DNA from: Cristatella mucedo
Taxonomy: Eukaryota; Bryozoa; Phylactolaemata; Cristatellidae
NCBI GenBank assembly: GCA_009760855.2
Contig: WPIO01000003.1
Span: forward strand, 14,702,911 to 14,766,910
Direction of reading: 5' to 3'
Length of the DNA stretch: 64,000 nucleotides
The position numbers and the translations under genes were made by a program. A model generated the notes under the pieces. It was given only the letters and a program-made list of their open reading frames with translations. It was not told the DNA's origin and made no database searches. Each line of letters opens with the position of its first letter. The stretch's first letter is position 1. Positions 1-11,532 of this stretch are shown here, in pieces.

Positions 1-149
1 GCTAAGCAGGTCCTGTTTTGTGTAGCATATCCGAGGACAGCTCATAAATAGTCACAGCGAAGATAGCAGCGGAATACCCGAAGGTATTACGGAGAAATCA
101 AGTAAAGGTCCACACCACGCTAGGGGTCGCCCGAGGCCGCTCTTTAGCG

Positions 150-1085
150 CGGATCCGCACATGGATGGCAGCAAATTTTCTTTAACTAAACGATGATAAA
201 ACTAACTTAGTAGTTATGGGCAAACCCTGTCTGATTCAGAAACTGGAAAGGCTGATGCTCAAAATTGGCTCTACATACTCCAGATAACCTCTCGTTAGAC
301 GACTTGATCAGCCCCACAATCAAGACTGCTTACTTTCAGCTACACAACATCGCTGAAATTCGGGCTTGTTTAGATAAGGATATCACGTCTAAGTTGGTCA
401 ACGCTTATGTGGCATCCCGTCTTGACTTCTGCAACTCACTGCTTGCTGGCCTACCGGCATGTGCAATCAGGCGATTGCAGCTGGTGCAAAACTCTGCAGC
501 TAGGCTTGTCTGTCGTGAGCGTCTCAGTTGCCACATCACACCACTTCTCGCCAACATGCACTGGCTACCAGTCAAGCAACGGATCGACTTCAACGTTTTG
601 TCGCTCACTTTTATATCAGTTCATTCTTTGGCTCCTGCCTATCTCTCAGATGTACTCCCCACGGAGCTAAGCATTGTACCACCAGCTTTTCGGAATCCAA
701 CAGTTTACCAATACCTCGTACAAACCTCAAATCCTTTGGAGACCGTGCATTTAGTTTGTATCCTTCGAAAGCCTGGAATTCACTCCCGACTTGTCACGAC
801 ATCCCTGACTTGACCACATTAAAAAAGAACTTAAAAACACCTATTTAGCAAAGCATTTAGTAGGTTCGTATGATTCGTCCTTCATGTGCTTATTGTATGC
901 TGTTACTAACCACGCTTGCATGGTGATCCTGTGAATGTCACCCCTAACCGTGTTATTCATGTTGTTTATCGAGCATACTCACCATTCAATCGTGTTTTCC
1001 TTTACAGCAAATGTACAGCGCCTAGAAAGAGATTGAGTTCTCTGAGAGCGCTTTATCAAGTTCATTGTTATTATTATTATTATTG
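150..1085 (+). mobile_element. L2-like LINE 3' copy
   Basis: Starts within the LxxNDDKTN region of RT, continues with SLDDLISPTIKTAYFQLHNI and RLDFCNSLLAGLPACAIRR, then 3' UTR, AGCGCCTAGAAAGAGATTGA and (TTA)n at 1068-1085. Frameshifted and inactive. The first about 150 bases of the window are unrecognised. Confidence 0.85.
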
Positions 1086-1606
1086 ATGTAATTACTTGTA
1101 AGTCTTGCTGCCCAAATATTTCGAGCCTTTGGTTGCCAAACTTATAACTGGGTCGAGAGGGCTACAAACTTCTTATACCTAGAATAGACGTGTGTCTACA
1201 CACTACTTTCAGAATCGCTCTTTATTTGAGCGATATGGTTAGAATCGTATTATTCACGTACAGATGCCAACTAGCTGCTTCGGCAAACCACCATGTCATG
1301 CTGCTGACCAATATGCTTTACATGTATTTAATCTGAGGAACAATCAACTCGTAACAATGGTTTCAATCTAGTCACTGCCATTGCCTCGATTATTTGAATC
1401 ACTATAGGAACAAACAAATGCGTTAGAAGAGAAATAACGCCAATGCTCGAAGATATCGAACAGCAAACGGGTCCAGGAGTTGCTACTCCATTGTGCATGA
1501 GAGCTCCTTGCCCTGCTGAGCTTTGCCACGAGACAGCATCTCGTTGAAGTAAGGGGTGAGGGTGCAGTGGTTACAAGAACAGCAACACTTGCAGCAGATG
1601 TTTATG

Positions 1607-1612
1607 TTTATT
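1607..1612 (-). terminator. poly(A) signal candidate for long-tail isoform
   Basis: AATAAA on the minus strand, about 480 bases past the long-isoform stop codon. The stretch 1613-2093 has no other AATAAA on that strand and would be 3' UTR. Confidence 0.35.
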
Positions 1613-2093
1613 GATAAGTACTTTACACAGTTAAAAATAATTGCGTCTTACCACTGGCCCAGAGCTGTCACTTTGGCAGGCACAAAGCATAGTGATGACC
1701 GCTAAGCTGTACATGAAAAACACAGCCGCACCACTTTTTCACGATAATAAAGAACGAACGAGTACAGAGAATAGCGGCATGAACATCCGATATCGCCGAA
1801 TTGCACACGGCATGCAGTTAAGTCATTTCGAGAAGTATACCAAGTGCTCCTGCTAGGAATAAATAATTAAGACAGCAGATCAATCTTATAGCGACGGCTA
1901 TGCCCCATAGAGCTGGGGTGAGTAGCACCAACGCATTGTGCAGCAATATATCAGTGTGCTGTCCTATATGAAAAATGGAAAAGGAGCCCCGCGTTGACAG
2001 AACCCTTCTGAGTCCGGGTAAAACTTTCTCTGTCTTAGTATGGGCAGCAGATCTTAAGGAATTCCTCCGTCGATGCAATGCTTGCTGCTCCCA

Positions 2094-2233
2094 TCAAACG
2101 ATGACTTCATATAACACCCTTTTAGCCTGCTTGCTGTCAGTAGCAGAAGTGGCATCACTCTCAGCTACACTGACCTGAGGATGGTATGGAGGTGGCTCAG
2201 ACACTGACGAACTGTCATCCCTTTGGAATCCAT
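2094..2233 (-). CDS. IgSF receptor long-tail last exon: PPxY and ITIM-like C-terminus
   Basis: Acceptor TTTATTTGTAG|AT, phase 1; stop TGA at 2094-2096. Residues 818-863. It contains SEPPPYHPQ, a PPxY motif (Tyr834, WW-domain ligand type), and ends VLYEVIV, which fits the ITIM pattern [V/I/L/S]xYxx[I/V/L] at Tyr859. A C-terminal ITIM suggests SH2-phosphatase recruitment if phosphorylated; that is inference. The full long isoform is 863 residues. Confidence 0.75.
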
Positions 2234-2488
2234 CTACAAATAAACATGCAATGATAAATTATAGCAGTATCACACATGCATGCACGCACACACACCCACT
2301 GACAGACATACACTTTTACTTATTAGCTGAAATTAATTCCTCGAGAGCTACTGACGGCTCGGGAACAAAATAGAATTGCCATAAATAGCCAGGAATATTG
2401 TAACAAATAAAGATATGAGCTGATGAGGCAGCCACGATTGGATCTCACCACGTCAACAAATTGCCAGTAGGCCATAGAGCTTTCTTAC

Positions 2489-2617
2489 CAAGTTCGTCAA
2501 TGTCGTCAAAGTTGTAGCCGGGTATGCCTTTTGCAGCACTAGCGGTGATAGGGGCTGGTTGCCGCTTGACCCCGACTGAGGCATAAGTGTAATCGTGACG
2601 CTGCGGATTGTTGTTGG
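2489..2617 (-). CDS. IgSF receptor long-tail exon: cytoplasmic segment with YTYASV
   Basis: Acceptor TCCTGCAG|CC and donor CTTG|GTAAGA, phase 1-1, 129 nt, residues 775-817. The frame fixed by phase reads NNNPQRHDYTYASVGVK, with Tyr784 and Tyr786 (YxxV), and ends GYNFDDIDEL. Another frame stays open but gives an unlikely peptide and the wrong phase. A (CT)n tract lies about 90 bases upstream of the acceptor in the transcript sense. Confidence 0.72.
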
Positions 2618-2702
2618 CTGCAGGATAGAAAACATGCTGACAGCCTCAATCAGAGGATAAGTCGGTCAGGTCAGCATAACCTGATGCAAACTGGCTAACC
2701 AC

Positions 2703-2706
<4 letters not shown>

Positions 2707-2787
<81 letters not shown>
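2707..2787 (+). repeat. (AG)40 microsatellite
   Basis: An uninterrupted AG run of 81 bases. In the receptor transcript (minus strand) it is (CU)40 inside the intron, about 90 bases before the acceptor of exon 2489..2617. Confidence 0.97.
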
Positions 2788-2790
<3 letters not shown>

Positions 2791-2934
2791 AGGACATGAA
2801 CCAGAGGCAATAGCAGGATACAAAAAATTCTGAATGAAAGTGATTGTAGCATGCGATAACCAATGAATTGGTGGCTACAAAACTGATACTAACACGGAGC
2901 ACATCCCGACTAAAATAAAAATGATGCAACTTAC

Positions 2935-3071
2935 GAAGGTCCTGATCGTGAATCTGAGTACCATCATGGGAAAGATCATCTTCACCTTCACCAATAAAAT
3001 TTGGATTAGCATACAACTGATCCCTTACATAGCTTGCATATGGCGGCTCGTTGGCATTTAACACTGCACCG
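2935..3071 (-). CDS. IgSF receptor long-tail exon: tyrosine-motif-rich cytoplasmic segment
   Basis: Acceptor TACATTGCAG|C completes a phase-2 codon; donor CTTC|GTAAGT leaves phase 1. Residues 729-774. It contains EPPYASYV (Tyr740 and Tyr743), LYANPNF, which holds a YxN motif at Tyr749 (Grb2-SH2 type) and an NPxF endocytic-type motif, then an acidic stretch GEGEDD. It is cytoplasmic by position after the basic stop-transfer run. Motif roles are predicted from general rules only. Confidence 0.75.
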
Positions 3072-4482
3072 CTGCAATGTAGTACAGAAGTATTACTACT
3101 CATGTCCATAACTCACGAAAGGCTGATAGTCGGCAGACATTGGTACATATAAATAACATTAATAATGATAATAATACATTTGCATAGCACCCTGGGAACT
3201 TTATCTCTTTCATCTTTATAACTTTACATATGACAACAGTAAAATCGATATAGAAACTGAGGAAGCACAACTACCTCTTAGTATTGAACGAGCAGAGAAT
3301 ATGCCACACACATATACCACACACACAAAAGAGACTAAGGTCGGCCTACTCAACCATCTCATTTATACAGTGAGCAGAGAGCTTTAGTGGCTATCACTAT
3401 GCCTGCTTATGGTACGACTCGAAACCAAGATCTGGGTCGTAAGGCAACCTACCGCTGGGAAAACTATGACCCATTGGCAAGATGAGCAACTGAAAGTGAA
3501 ACGAATGCTTGATAATTTAACGAGCACTCAAGGAGGCAGGCCATCGGGTTTCGCCCAACAGTAACTTATTCCCTCACCAACCCGCATGTGGCAAGCTCTT
3601 ACAGCAGATGATTCTGTACATACTTTTGTCCATTGCATGTGGGGTGACGAACGATAAGGCTATGTTACACAAATGAGGTTGTCAAATCAGCTGGAATATA
3701 CTTTCACTTTTAAATAGAAAGCTTGGATTGTTGATATAATGCTGAAGTCGACGGCTAGAAAATATAAAATCTACATAAAAAGAAGAGAGATACAGGGTAG
3801 TCAGTAACTCAGCAACTCTAAGGGTGGACGTACCAACGCTCTCTGAGATACTTGGAAAGGAAGCAGTGAGCAAACACGGAGAGACAAGGGAGTGGAACAA
3901 GAAGAAAAAGAGAGCCTTAAAAGATAGGTAGGAAATGTCAATGTGTCGTTACTTTTTGAGGCACACAAGACTGTTTTGCAAGAGCTTTTGGCCTTTGGCT
4001 GGAAAACAACTAAGCATACGTGAGTAGGGAAACAACCAGCCACTGTCATACCAGCGAAATTGCAATTCAAGTTCAAACACGAAATACTCCGAGTCTTGTT
4101 TGCAGGGAAAGACTGCATCTACAGGAAGAGCCGGTTGGTTATTACGCAGATCTGCAGACGTAGCTCTGGGCATGCTGAGATTTGTCGACATTTATCAAAA
4201 TACAAAACTGTTTTCTATTTTTTAATTAATTATTCATAACTCACTAATTACGTCCTGCATGCATTGAGACCTTTAACTAGGGTTGAGAGAGCAAGATACT
4301 CATCCAAATTCACATTTCGAATGTGAGTTCCACGTTCCGTTATTCTTGCGTTTCTATAAAGCGCATACTGAGCCACACAAAAACGGCAAAGAAAGCGATG
4401 ATTATCGGTGATCCATGCTCATGCATAGACCACCACAATGCTACAACACGCACGGGATGTGAAACAAGTTGTGGCACCTTAC

Positions 4483-4663
4483 CTTTGTGAAAAATCGTGT
4501 GTGCTGTACATCAATGAGCCCGGTGGACCCTTCTTACGACCTCGACGTCTGACATAGCAAGCAGCTGTGATCACAATTACGATGAGCAACACTGACCCAA
4601 CAACGACACATGCTATGATGATGACATTGTCTTGGGTCAGTTTCGTCTGGCTGTTTTGTGTAC
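4483..4663 (-). CDS. IgSF receptor alternative exon, long tail: second transmembrane segment
   Basis: Acceptor TTTTTTCAG|GT accepts phase 1, exactly like the short-tail exon. It encodes a stalk (GTQNSQTKLTQDN), a transmembrane helix at about residues 681-705 (VIIIACVVVGSVLLIVIVIT) and a basic stop-transfer run YVRRRGRKKG. It ends in phase 2 at CAAAG|GTAAGG. The downstream exons supply a long cytoplasmic tail. Because it duplicates the anchoring role of 7547..7728, the two are best read as mutually exclusive. Confidence 0.78.
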
Positions 4664-5654
4664 CTGAAAAAATTCACCGGCCGTCGAATTTTCACCGGCC
4701 GTCGAACACGAATAGCGCCGAGCCCTGGACACAGCCTTCACAAAGATGTAACACATGGCACAACCACACTGCAGCAGGTTCAAATGTAGATATGGGCAAT
4801 AGTGCTCTGAGTGAATAAGACTTGGATGCTTAGATCACCGTTCCGTCACCATTGCTGCTCAGACGGACTAGATTCCACAGCTAACAAGACAACTCTTTTA
4901 AGACCAGAATGAATGCATCAGCTCAGCAAGAGAAATCCTGGTGTGGTGCTGAAATGTTTCAGAGCCAGCTGCAGAGCTTTTTATAGCCACATACTGGACA
5001 TGTGCTTCTTGATTTCTTGTGGTGGGCGAGGAAGCAGGGGCAAGCGTACTTCCTGTGTTCAAGCATATATCTAACTTTTTATATCAGAGTAGTCAGTGTG
5101 GTTACACAGCAACCAACACTGTAGAAGCAGCATCGTTATGCTAGAGCGGTCAGCAGCCGAGCCAAGCAGCAATAACACAGACTTTAACATTGGGATCAGT
5201 GTTCCTTGCAACTTGCAAGTAAGCTTCTAGAGAGACTATGCTGAAAAAAACACAGGAAATAAATGCTCAAGAAATTAAAAACAACATAGCCCAATGGATC
5301 CAGCTTGGCGTTTCCAGAAAACAATGATCTAAGACAGGCAACAGGGTAGCACCTAACTTCCACGACAGAACCTGTAAGTCCCCCGTAGGACTTATGTCAC
5401 GTATATTAATAATAATAATAATGCACTTGATAAAGTGTGCTCTTGAACAATCCAACAGACAGTACATATGCTCTGAAGCAACACTACTAGCTCACCCTCC
5501 CCAACTGATTGAATGCAGGGTTGCAACCACCGTTGCAGTGGTTCCAACTGAATAGTCAATTTGAAAATACCGAGCAACTGAAGTTTGTCTACAGTGGGAC
5601 TGCGACCTGTAAGGTTCAGCAATATGCATGTACGTGCAGAGATTTCATGATCTT

Positions 5655-5732
5655 GCACAAATATAAAGTGCCTAGAAAGAGATTAAAGTCTCTAAGGGCA
5701 CTATATAAAATGCATTATTAGTATTACTATTA
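5655..5732 (+). mobile_element. L2-like LINE solo 3' tail
   Basis: CACAAATATAAAGTGCCTAG, AGAGATTAAAGTCTCTAAGG, then GCACTATATAAAATGCATTA and an ATT-rich tail. An opposite-strand tail piece (AATAATAATGCACTTGATAA) lies at 5408-5435. Other weak tails occur at 3155-3240, 15305-15400 and 19150-19350. Confidence 0.65.
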
Positions 5733-7482
5733 TTAATCCCTACTTGGCTTCTAAGCTACAAAATTCTATCCTCAGAATTAAATAATTGGACTTTACTTGA
5801 GGTCTTCGAACGACCTGGCCTCTCGACTGAGGACCAAACAGCTTAAAATATTTATGCAGAGCTTCTGGATTTCATCCAGCTGTTGATGATATATTAAAAT
5901 CATTTCTCAACGTTTTCAGACCGTCACCACTTGATTTCTAAAACCCATCCTTAGTGGTCTTAACCTAAAAGATTAATATTCGTTCTCCTAGATTGAGACC
6001 TACAGAAATACTGCAGATGACGATTCATGGATTAAATGCAAAATAGCAGCTGGTAATTGCACATTTACTTCAACAATGTTGATTACCTTAATCCAGTTGA
6101 CCGTTTTTTTAGAGTTGAAATTGTATGACCAATTGATGCAAGTACTCCATTAAATATTTAGTGTAAAATTTGATGATTTTGATGATGCCGGAAAATAGGT
6201 TCCTTGCTGTCTTATCCAAAGTTCGGTACAAGGAGTATGAGATCACCAGTTTCCAAAGTTGGAGATAACGTTTTCACTCAGTGATAACCTGAATGATTGC
6301 ACTAAAACAACCTATGACACTAATAGAGTGTTTAAATGAGAAAAGGAGTTTGCTAGCAACTGATGAACAGGCCGAATAGTGTGCCAATTGCTATGTAAAA
6401 AATGGGCTTCAACTCGAAGCCATTGTTTAGAGTAATTAGATTCTTCACTACCAAGCTTCATAAGGAAGTAGAAATGGATTTAAAAATGAATTTACAATTT
6501 CTCTATAAGAAATTAAAATTGCTCAAACTAATCCTAATGCAGCATATTCATCTGGTCGGAAAGAAATTCAAATCCACTTGCACCTCACTTTTTCACTTTA
6601 GACACACAGGGTCGGAAAATGAAATAGTTTGTGATGGCCCGACGTAGCAACTGAATCAAGTTGCCTTGCAATAAATCTAGCTATAACAATTTGGCAATAA
6701 TTATGAGACCTTAAATTATTGCAAGTGCGAGTCCACTTCATCAGCTCGTCAGATATTCTGATGCCTATACAAACACGTATCAGAACTTGCTTAAACTATC
6801 CCAGAGCAAGGCATCAGAGTCGCTCACTAGTTTACAAGGTAATGGTGATCAAGGCGCATGCTCGTGGTTCGTTGAGACTCCATTAGCAAGGTTGGAGTTA
6901 CTGCAACGCAGGGGAAAGAGGGCCAAAACCCAGAACCAAGGCAAATAAAAAGCACAAGGACGGCCTTCGAGAGGAGCCACACAAACTAGAGGCTGGGTTG
7001 CATTAAATCTGGTACTTACCACATTCTGGCCACGTCTATAAGTGTATTCAAGCCTATGGCAATTGATGGTAGCCATTTCTTACGCAACCCCTATGCATCT
7101 TAAGCAGGCCATTTGATCAGAGAGTACACCATCTTCAGCAATCAGGAAAAGCATTGTGGAAACAGTACAAAGAATCTTAAGCAGCTGCAGTGAGGTGAGA
7201 CTATTCTAGCTAATTAGCGTAATTTATTAAATATGATATATCCTACTCAAAGGCCAGAACAAATCACTTCAGAACTTAAAGTTGCGTAACTAAGGACAAT
7301 CGAGTTAAATCAAATGTGATTGTAATCGTCAAAATCCTTTCAGAAATGAGAATAACATTCGTGCATAGCAACAACTGATAGTTTGGCTGGCAAAGTTCTT
7401 CAAATGCCACTTGCTAGCATTGCTTTCCTGCCTGGACCAAGGCTTCATGGCTGCATGACGATGCATAAGGTCGACAGCAACT

Positions 7483-7488
7483 TTTATT
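7483..7488 (-). terminator. poly(A) signal for short-tail isoform
   Basis: TTTATT on the plus strand is AATAAA on the minus strand, 59 bases past the TGA of the short-tail exon. Position and strand fit a 3' end for this isoform. There is no transcript evidence. Confidence 0.5.
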
Positions 7489-7546
7489 TGCTGAATGGTA
7501 ATTTCCTACCATATTGCAACTCTTTGGGCTAATCTGTCCACACCTC

Positions 7547-7728
7547 TCATTGGGCGGCTGCAGCTTGATCTCTGTTCTGTCTCTGCCACTGGCGACAGTA
7601 CGAGGCTGTCGTAGCAATAGCAACTAGCAGACATACAGCACCTACAGATGACGTGGCAACCAAGATAGTTTTGAATTTGCTCAGTGTGTCTGGTGACGAT
7701 GTTGTTGTCTGAGTAGTTTCGAAACTAT
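7547..7728 (-). CDS. IgSF receptor alternative last exon, short tail: transmembrane segment and stop
   Basis: Acceptor TTTCATTCCAG|AT accepts phase 1. It encodes a Thr/Ser-rich stalk (TTQTTTSSPD), a transmembrane helix (about residues 689-712, TILVATSSVGAVCLLVAIA) and a tail of about 16 residues ending in an Ala-rich QAAAAQ and TGA. The tail has one juxtamembrane Tyr and no signalling motif. An AATAAA lies 59 bases beyond the stop. With exons 1-9 this makes a 728-residue receptor that is membrane-anchored but probably signalling-poor. Confidence 0.75.
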
Positions 7729-8034
7729 CTGGAATGAAAATATCTGAAGTGGAAGGTGTGCCTCTGGTGATGCAGATATTTGAAACTTAATCTCATACAC
7801 AGCCAACTCTTGCAAGTTTTATGAGATTTCTATCTAGGAAGATAGGAAAATCGAAAACAGTGCTAACCAAAATTCGCCAAGAACGAGATACATCTATGCG
7901 AATAAAAATGTACTGGAAGTACCTGAACAGGATCTTGATTTTCTAGCTGAATATCCCACGGAAGTTTCCTAAAACTCACTGCAGCCTTGTAAGGCCCTGC
8001 TGACTACATTCACCTTGATCAAGGTCAAGGTGAA

Positions 8035-8150
8035 TGTAGTTAATGACCGAGGTCGTGGGCTCAAGCCGCTAGGCATACATGAACCGCCTGAATACAGATT
8101 ATGCATGCTTAGGAGCTATGCAAATGAATTATATTTGTATAAGCATTCTC
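8035..8150 (+). mobile_element. SINE B, 5'-damaged copy
   Basis: GACCGAGGTCGTGGGCTCAA (B-box), then CATGAACCGCCTGAATACAG and GGAGCTATGCAAATGAATTA. The A-box half is replaced by a palindrome. Confidence 0.65.
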
Positions 8151-9602
8151 TAACACAGTAAGGCAGGGTATGGTGCAGCATTTATAGCCAAACAACCTGA
8201 TAAATAGCACTGCAATAGAAACTTTGAAAACGCAACCGATCAGAGGAAACAGAAAATTCAGAGCTTAACGAACTTCTGCCCGGCAATGATTTACCAAAAC
8301 GTGAGATTCACATCAGTTAGTTATGTTGTTAACTGACCGTGCATATTTCTACCGTGGTTATCTTAACAAGCACAAAAATATACTATATGAGCCTGTTTTG
8401 GCAGAATTTAAGGCCTTTCTGGCTTGTGACGTAGTCACCATATCGAAGGCTATTATTTCGTAGCACCGTAAGATTATTGCAAGATTAACTAAGATTGATT
8501 AGGTAAGATTAACTAGATAAACCAAATATCCTCTGTCTTAGAATGTAACTAATGTGACATACTTTACCTCAGCAATCATCAATGACTTGCAGCATGCTAT
8601 TTTGAATGTGCTCAACCATATGCCTGAGGGCCTGACAGGGCTTTAAATGGTGAAGGAATCGATGACAAAGTGGGGAAAACCAACAAACCATATTATCGGA
8701 TAACTAAAGAAATCTTTTATATTATGACTAACAGATATAACTATCCGTTTTCCTAACACACATACATATATATGCATTAAATGTAACTACCTTCTCGTAA
8801 CGACGGTGGAAATATTTGTATACACACTGATTATAATGGTTACGACAGCTCAAGTGCCAGTGTATTCAAACGTACTAAAAAAAACTTCATTTTTTCGCAC
8901 CTAGTGAGCTAACTAAGTAGGCGGCACACTTGCCACATTTATAGCTTCGTCATGTTAATACTACCGAGTGGCAGTGCTGTTTGACCTTTGTTTTTAAAAT
9001 CACTGCAACACTTCAGATTTGTGTTGATTTCCGGGGTGTGTAAAGTTTTTGCACCAGAAGACATTTATCAAATCACGAACAAATATAAACCATGCTGCAC
9101 AACTTGCTTTCCAGCAATTCTTAAACTAAGGAAAATCAACTCATTCAAAATGCAGAACCAGGCCTTGAAATTGCCATTTTAAAAACTAAAAAGATATACA
9201 ACCCTAGTTGTTTCAAATGTAAATAATGCACCACTTTGGACTTAACTGTCGACAGGTAGCTATTGCATCCAACATATGACCCTCAATTAACTGTGATTTT
9301 ACCTTTCGCATTCTATATAAGTCCCTGAAAATTCTAACAATCTTCCCGCTTACTACTTGCATCAGTGATTCGACCAGGAGTACACTGCCCTTATGGGTCA
9401 GCTAATAATCTGCCATCAAACCAATACCATCTAAATACACGTGTGACTGAAGAATAGTCCATCTCAACTAAATACTCATGGCTGCATGCTAACGGTAACG
9501 ACTAAAATAGTTGATTGTGGATCACTACTAGGTATATATAATAGCGAGTGCATTGGCGTTTTGAGAAGGCATTGATCGACGGACATCAGTAGATGGACTT
9601 GC

Positions 9603-9947
9603 CTGTAGTTCTTGTAAGGTCAGCATAAGCTCCACACACTATATCTTGAAAGTTGACCAGGCACCATCGGGCACGAGCTGCAGGACACTGAATGCTCTGA
9701 GCCACGTTAGCACTTGTCAGGGTGCAATTATTGGCTGACATACTGCTCTGAGAATCGGCATAGGAGCAATTGACCTCGACACAGTATTCAGCATCAGCAT
9801 GAAAAGGAAGACTCCAAGGAGTGCTAAAACTCAAGCTTCCAGCTGGCGGTCCATCCAGCAGAGTGACCACCACCACCTCCGAGGAATTACTTTTTCCAAC
9901 GTAGTTCTTTGCCTCGACATACACAAAATAGCTGCCAGATGAAAGCC
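9603..9947 (-). CDS. IgSF receptor exon 9: second half of FN3 plus Cys-rich juxtamembrane region
   Basis: Acceptor TTTTTGTAG|GG. The exon opens with SSGSYFVYVEAKNYVGKS, the classic FN3 F-G strand pattern, then a region with at least six cysteines (YCVEVNC, NNCT, IQCP, RWCL, IVCG) up to about residue 668. The reading frame meets a stop soon after, so a donor is needed. The only phase-1 site with good consensus is a GC donor, CTACAG|GCAAGT. The Cys-rich part may be a divergent second FN3-like module. This exon is the branch point for the two alternative endings. Confidence 0.75.
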
Positions 9948-10496
9948 CTACAAAAATTAGGAAATTATTAACTAATGTATAAACAGATGTTCTCGAACCA
10001 TCTGTAATTTACCTAGAAGCTTCCTCTGTAGAGGTTCGATACTCAGGAACTCGGTGCTACAAACCACCATTCAAATGTAACGAACCTGTCTGTTCTCGAC
10101 TGCCAGCTATGGCATTAATTGGTCAGCAAGCTTCACTGCCACATCCTTAGTGCCTGCTTAATCAACCGTGTCCTTATTTTCCAACGAGCTTCAAAATCTC
10201 ACTTTTTAAAGCAAATTATGCATACAACATGTGGCAATGCTTTGACAGTGCTTGCTAAAACCTTTCCTTTGGACCACCCAATAAGTTATCAAGGCTTTGT
10301 TGAGCTACAGGTCAAGATGCAAAAGTAAACTCACACGCAAATATGGCTTACAGCGAATGCAGACAGAAAATATTACAGTATTGAATGCAGCAGGCACAGG
10401 CACAGCTGCTAGTCACAGCGGCACCCAACTAATTCCCAAACATTCATATATGGAAAAATTGCATATACACATAAAACTGATCTATAAATGACATAC

Positions 10497-10661
10497 CCGT
10501 GACTGTGCATGACGTGCTGCTTCCATTATATACAAGTGTTAAATTGACATGCACCTGGAATTCCTGTTCATAGCCACCATTGTACGATGCAGCCCACGAA
10601 AGTACCATCGTGGACCATCGAGCGGCGACTTCACTCACATTTGAAGGCGGCAGAGGTGGAG
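10497..10661 (-). CDS. IgSF receptor exon 8: first half of FN3 domain
   Basis: Acceptor TTAATGCAG|CT and donor ACGG|GTATGT, phase 1-1, residues 499-553. It begins with the FN3-like PPLPPSNVSEV, then STMVLSWAAS with the conserved B-strand Trp, and GYEQEFQVHV. The second half is in exon 9. Splitting an FN3 domain by a phase-1 flanked intron is common in animal receptors. Confidence 0.8.
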
Positions 10662-11532
10662 CTGCATTAAAAAATGTATAAATGTCTCGAGGCATCATAC
10701 ACTGTGATACATTCACATTGCGAGAACATTTCGGCCTTAGCAATATCCTAGAAAAGAATGTAATGAGATCCCTTCCCTATCAGCAATCAATGAGCCTATG
10801 GCCCAACTCTACTGAATGCAAGCCAGTCAGGCTAAACTTTGGCTATGAATGTCTTTGACAAGGGCACAACTAAAACCCATACACAACATAATTGTGCCTC
10901 CCCAATTATAAGTAGTTCAAACTAGATCTTAAATTAGAGCTTAAAAATGTCTGCACATGCTATGTATAAGCAGTCATGGGTAGTATAAGGAAACGACAGC
11001 ACGGCCTAAATATCGGCAGCCTCAACATCTATCGTCAATCCAACTAGCACTGCTAGACGTGCATTTCCTTAACAGCAGATTTTCAAGGGTAAGATGTTTC
11101 TACAAGAAATTCCAACAGAAGCTTTGAGACTAGTGCATGTGGTTCAAGGGCAGCAAATCGATGTACTTGCACTCTCGCTTGACAATATACGAGCCAGATA
11201 TTTTAGAGCACCAAACAGCATGAAAATGCTGGCTGTGACAGTGACTGCAGGACGATATTTACTGGTAAGACTTAAAGAACCAAGAGCCAAGCTGTCAAGT
11301 ACCTACTACTTCAGATTGAATGCATAGCAAGAATATTAGGGCCTTAGCAAAGTTGCATAAATTGGCTGCTGAAATGCAGCAGTAATCTATCCCCAACATT
11401 ACCATACGTTATAATGATAACATTAAGAAGAAATACTTGGCCAGTGAGCAGGGAAATCAGCTGGCTTTAGCTGGCACTGGACAAATGAGCTAGCTGAAAG
11501 ATCAGACATTACCAACGTGGGTGTGTGGTTCT

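Noticed and set aside
2646-3109. Minus-strand ORFs with long Leu-Ser runs
   Set aside because: The Leu-Ser runs are translations of the (CT)n microsatellite, not protein. Only the 2935-3071 part is a real exon.
4052-4174. Possible extra cassette exon between the long-tail transmembrane exon and exon 2935..3071
   Set aside because: It is 123 nt with compatible phase (2 to 2), but the acceptor has a weak pyrimidine tract and the peptide has no motif. The gene model is complete without it.
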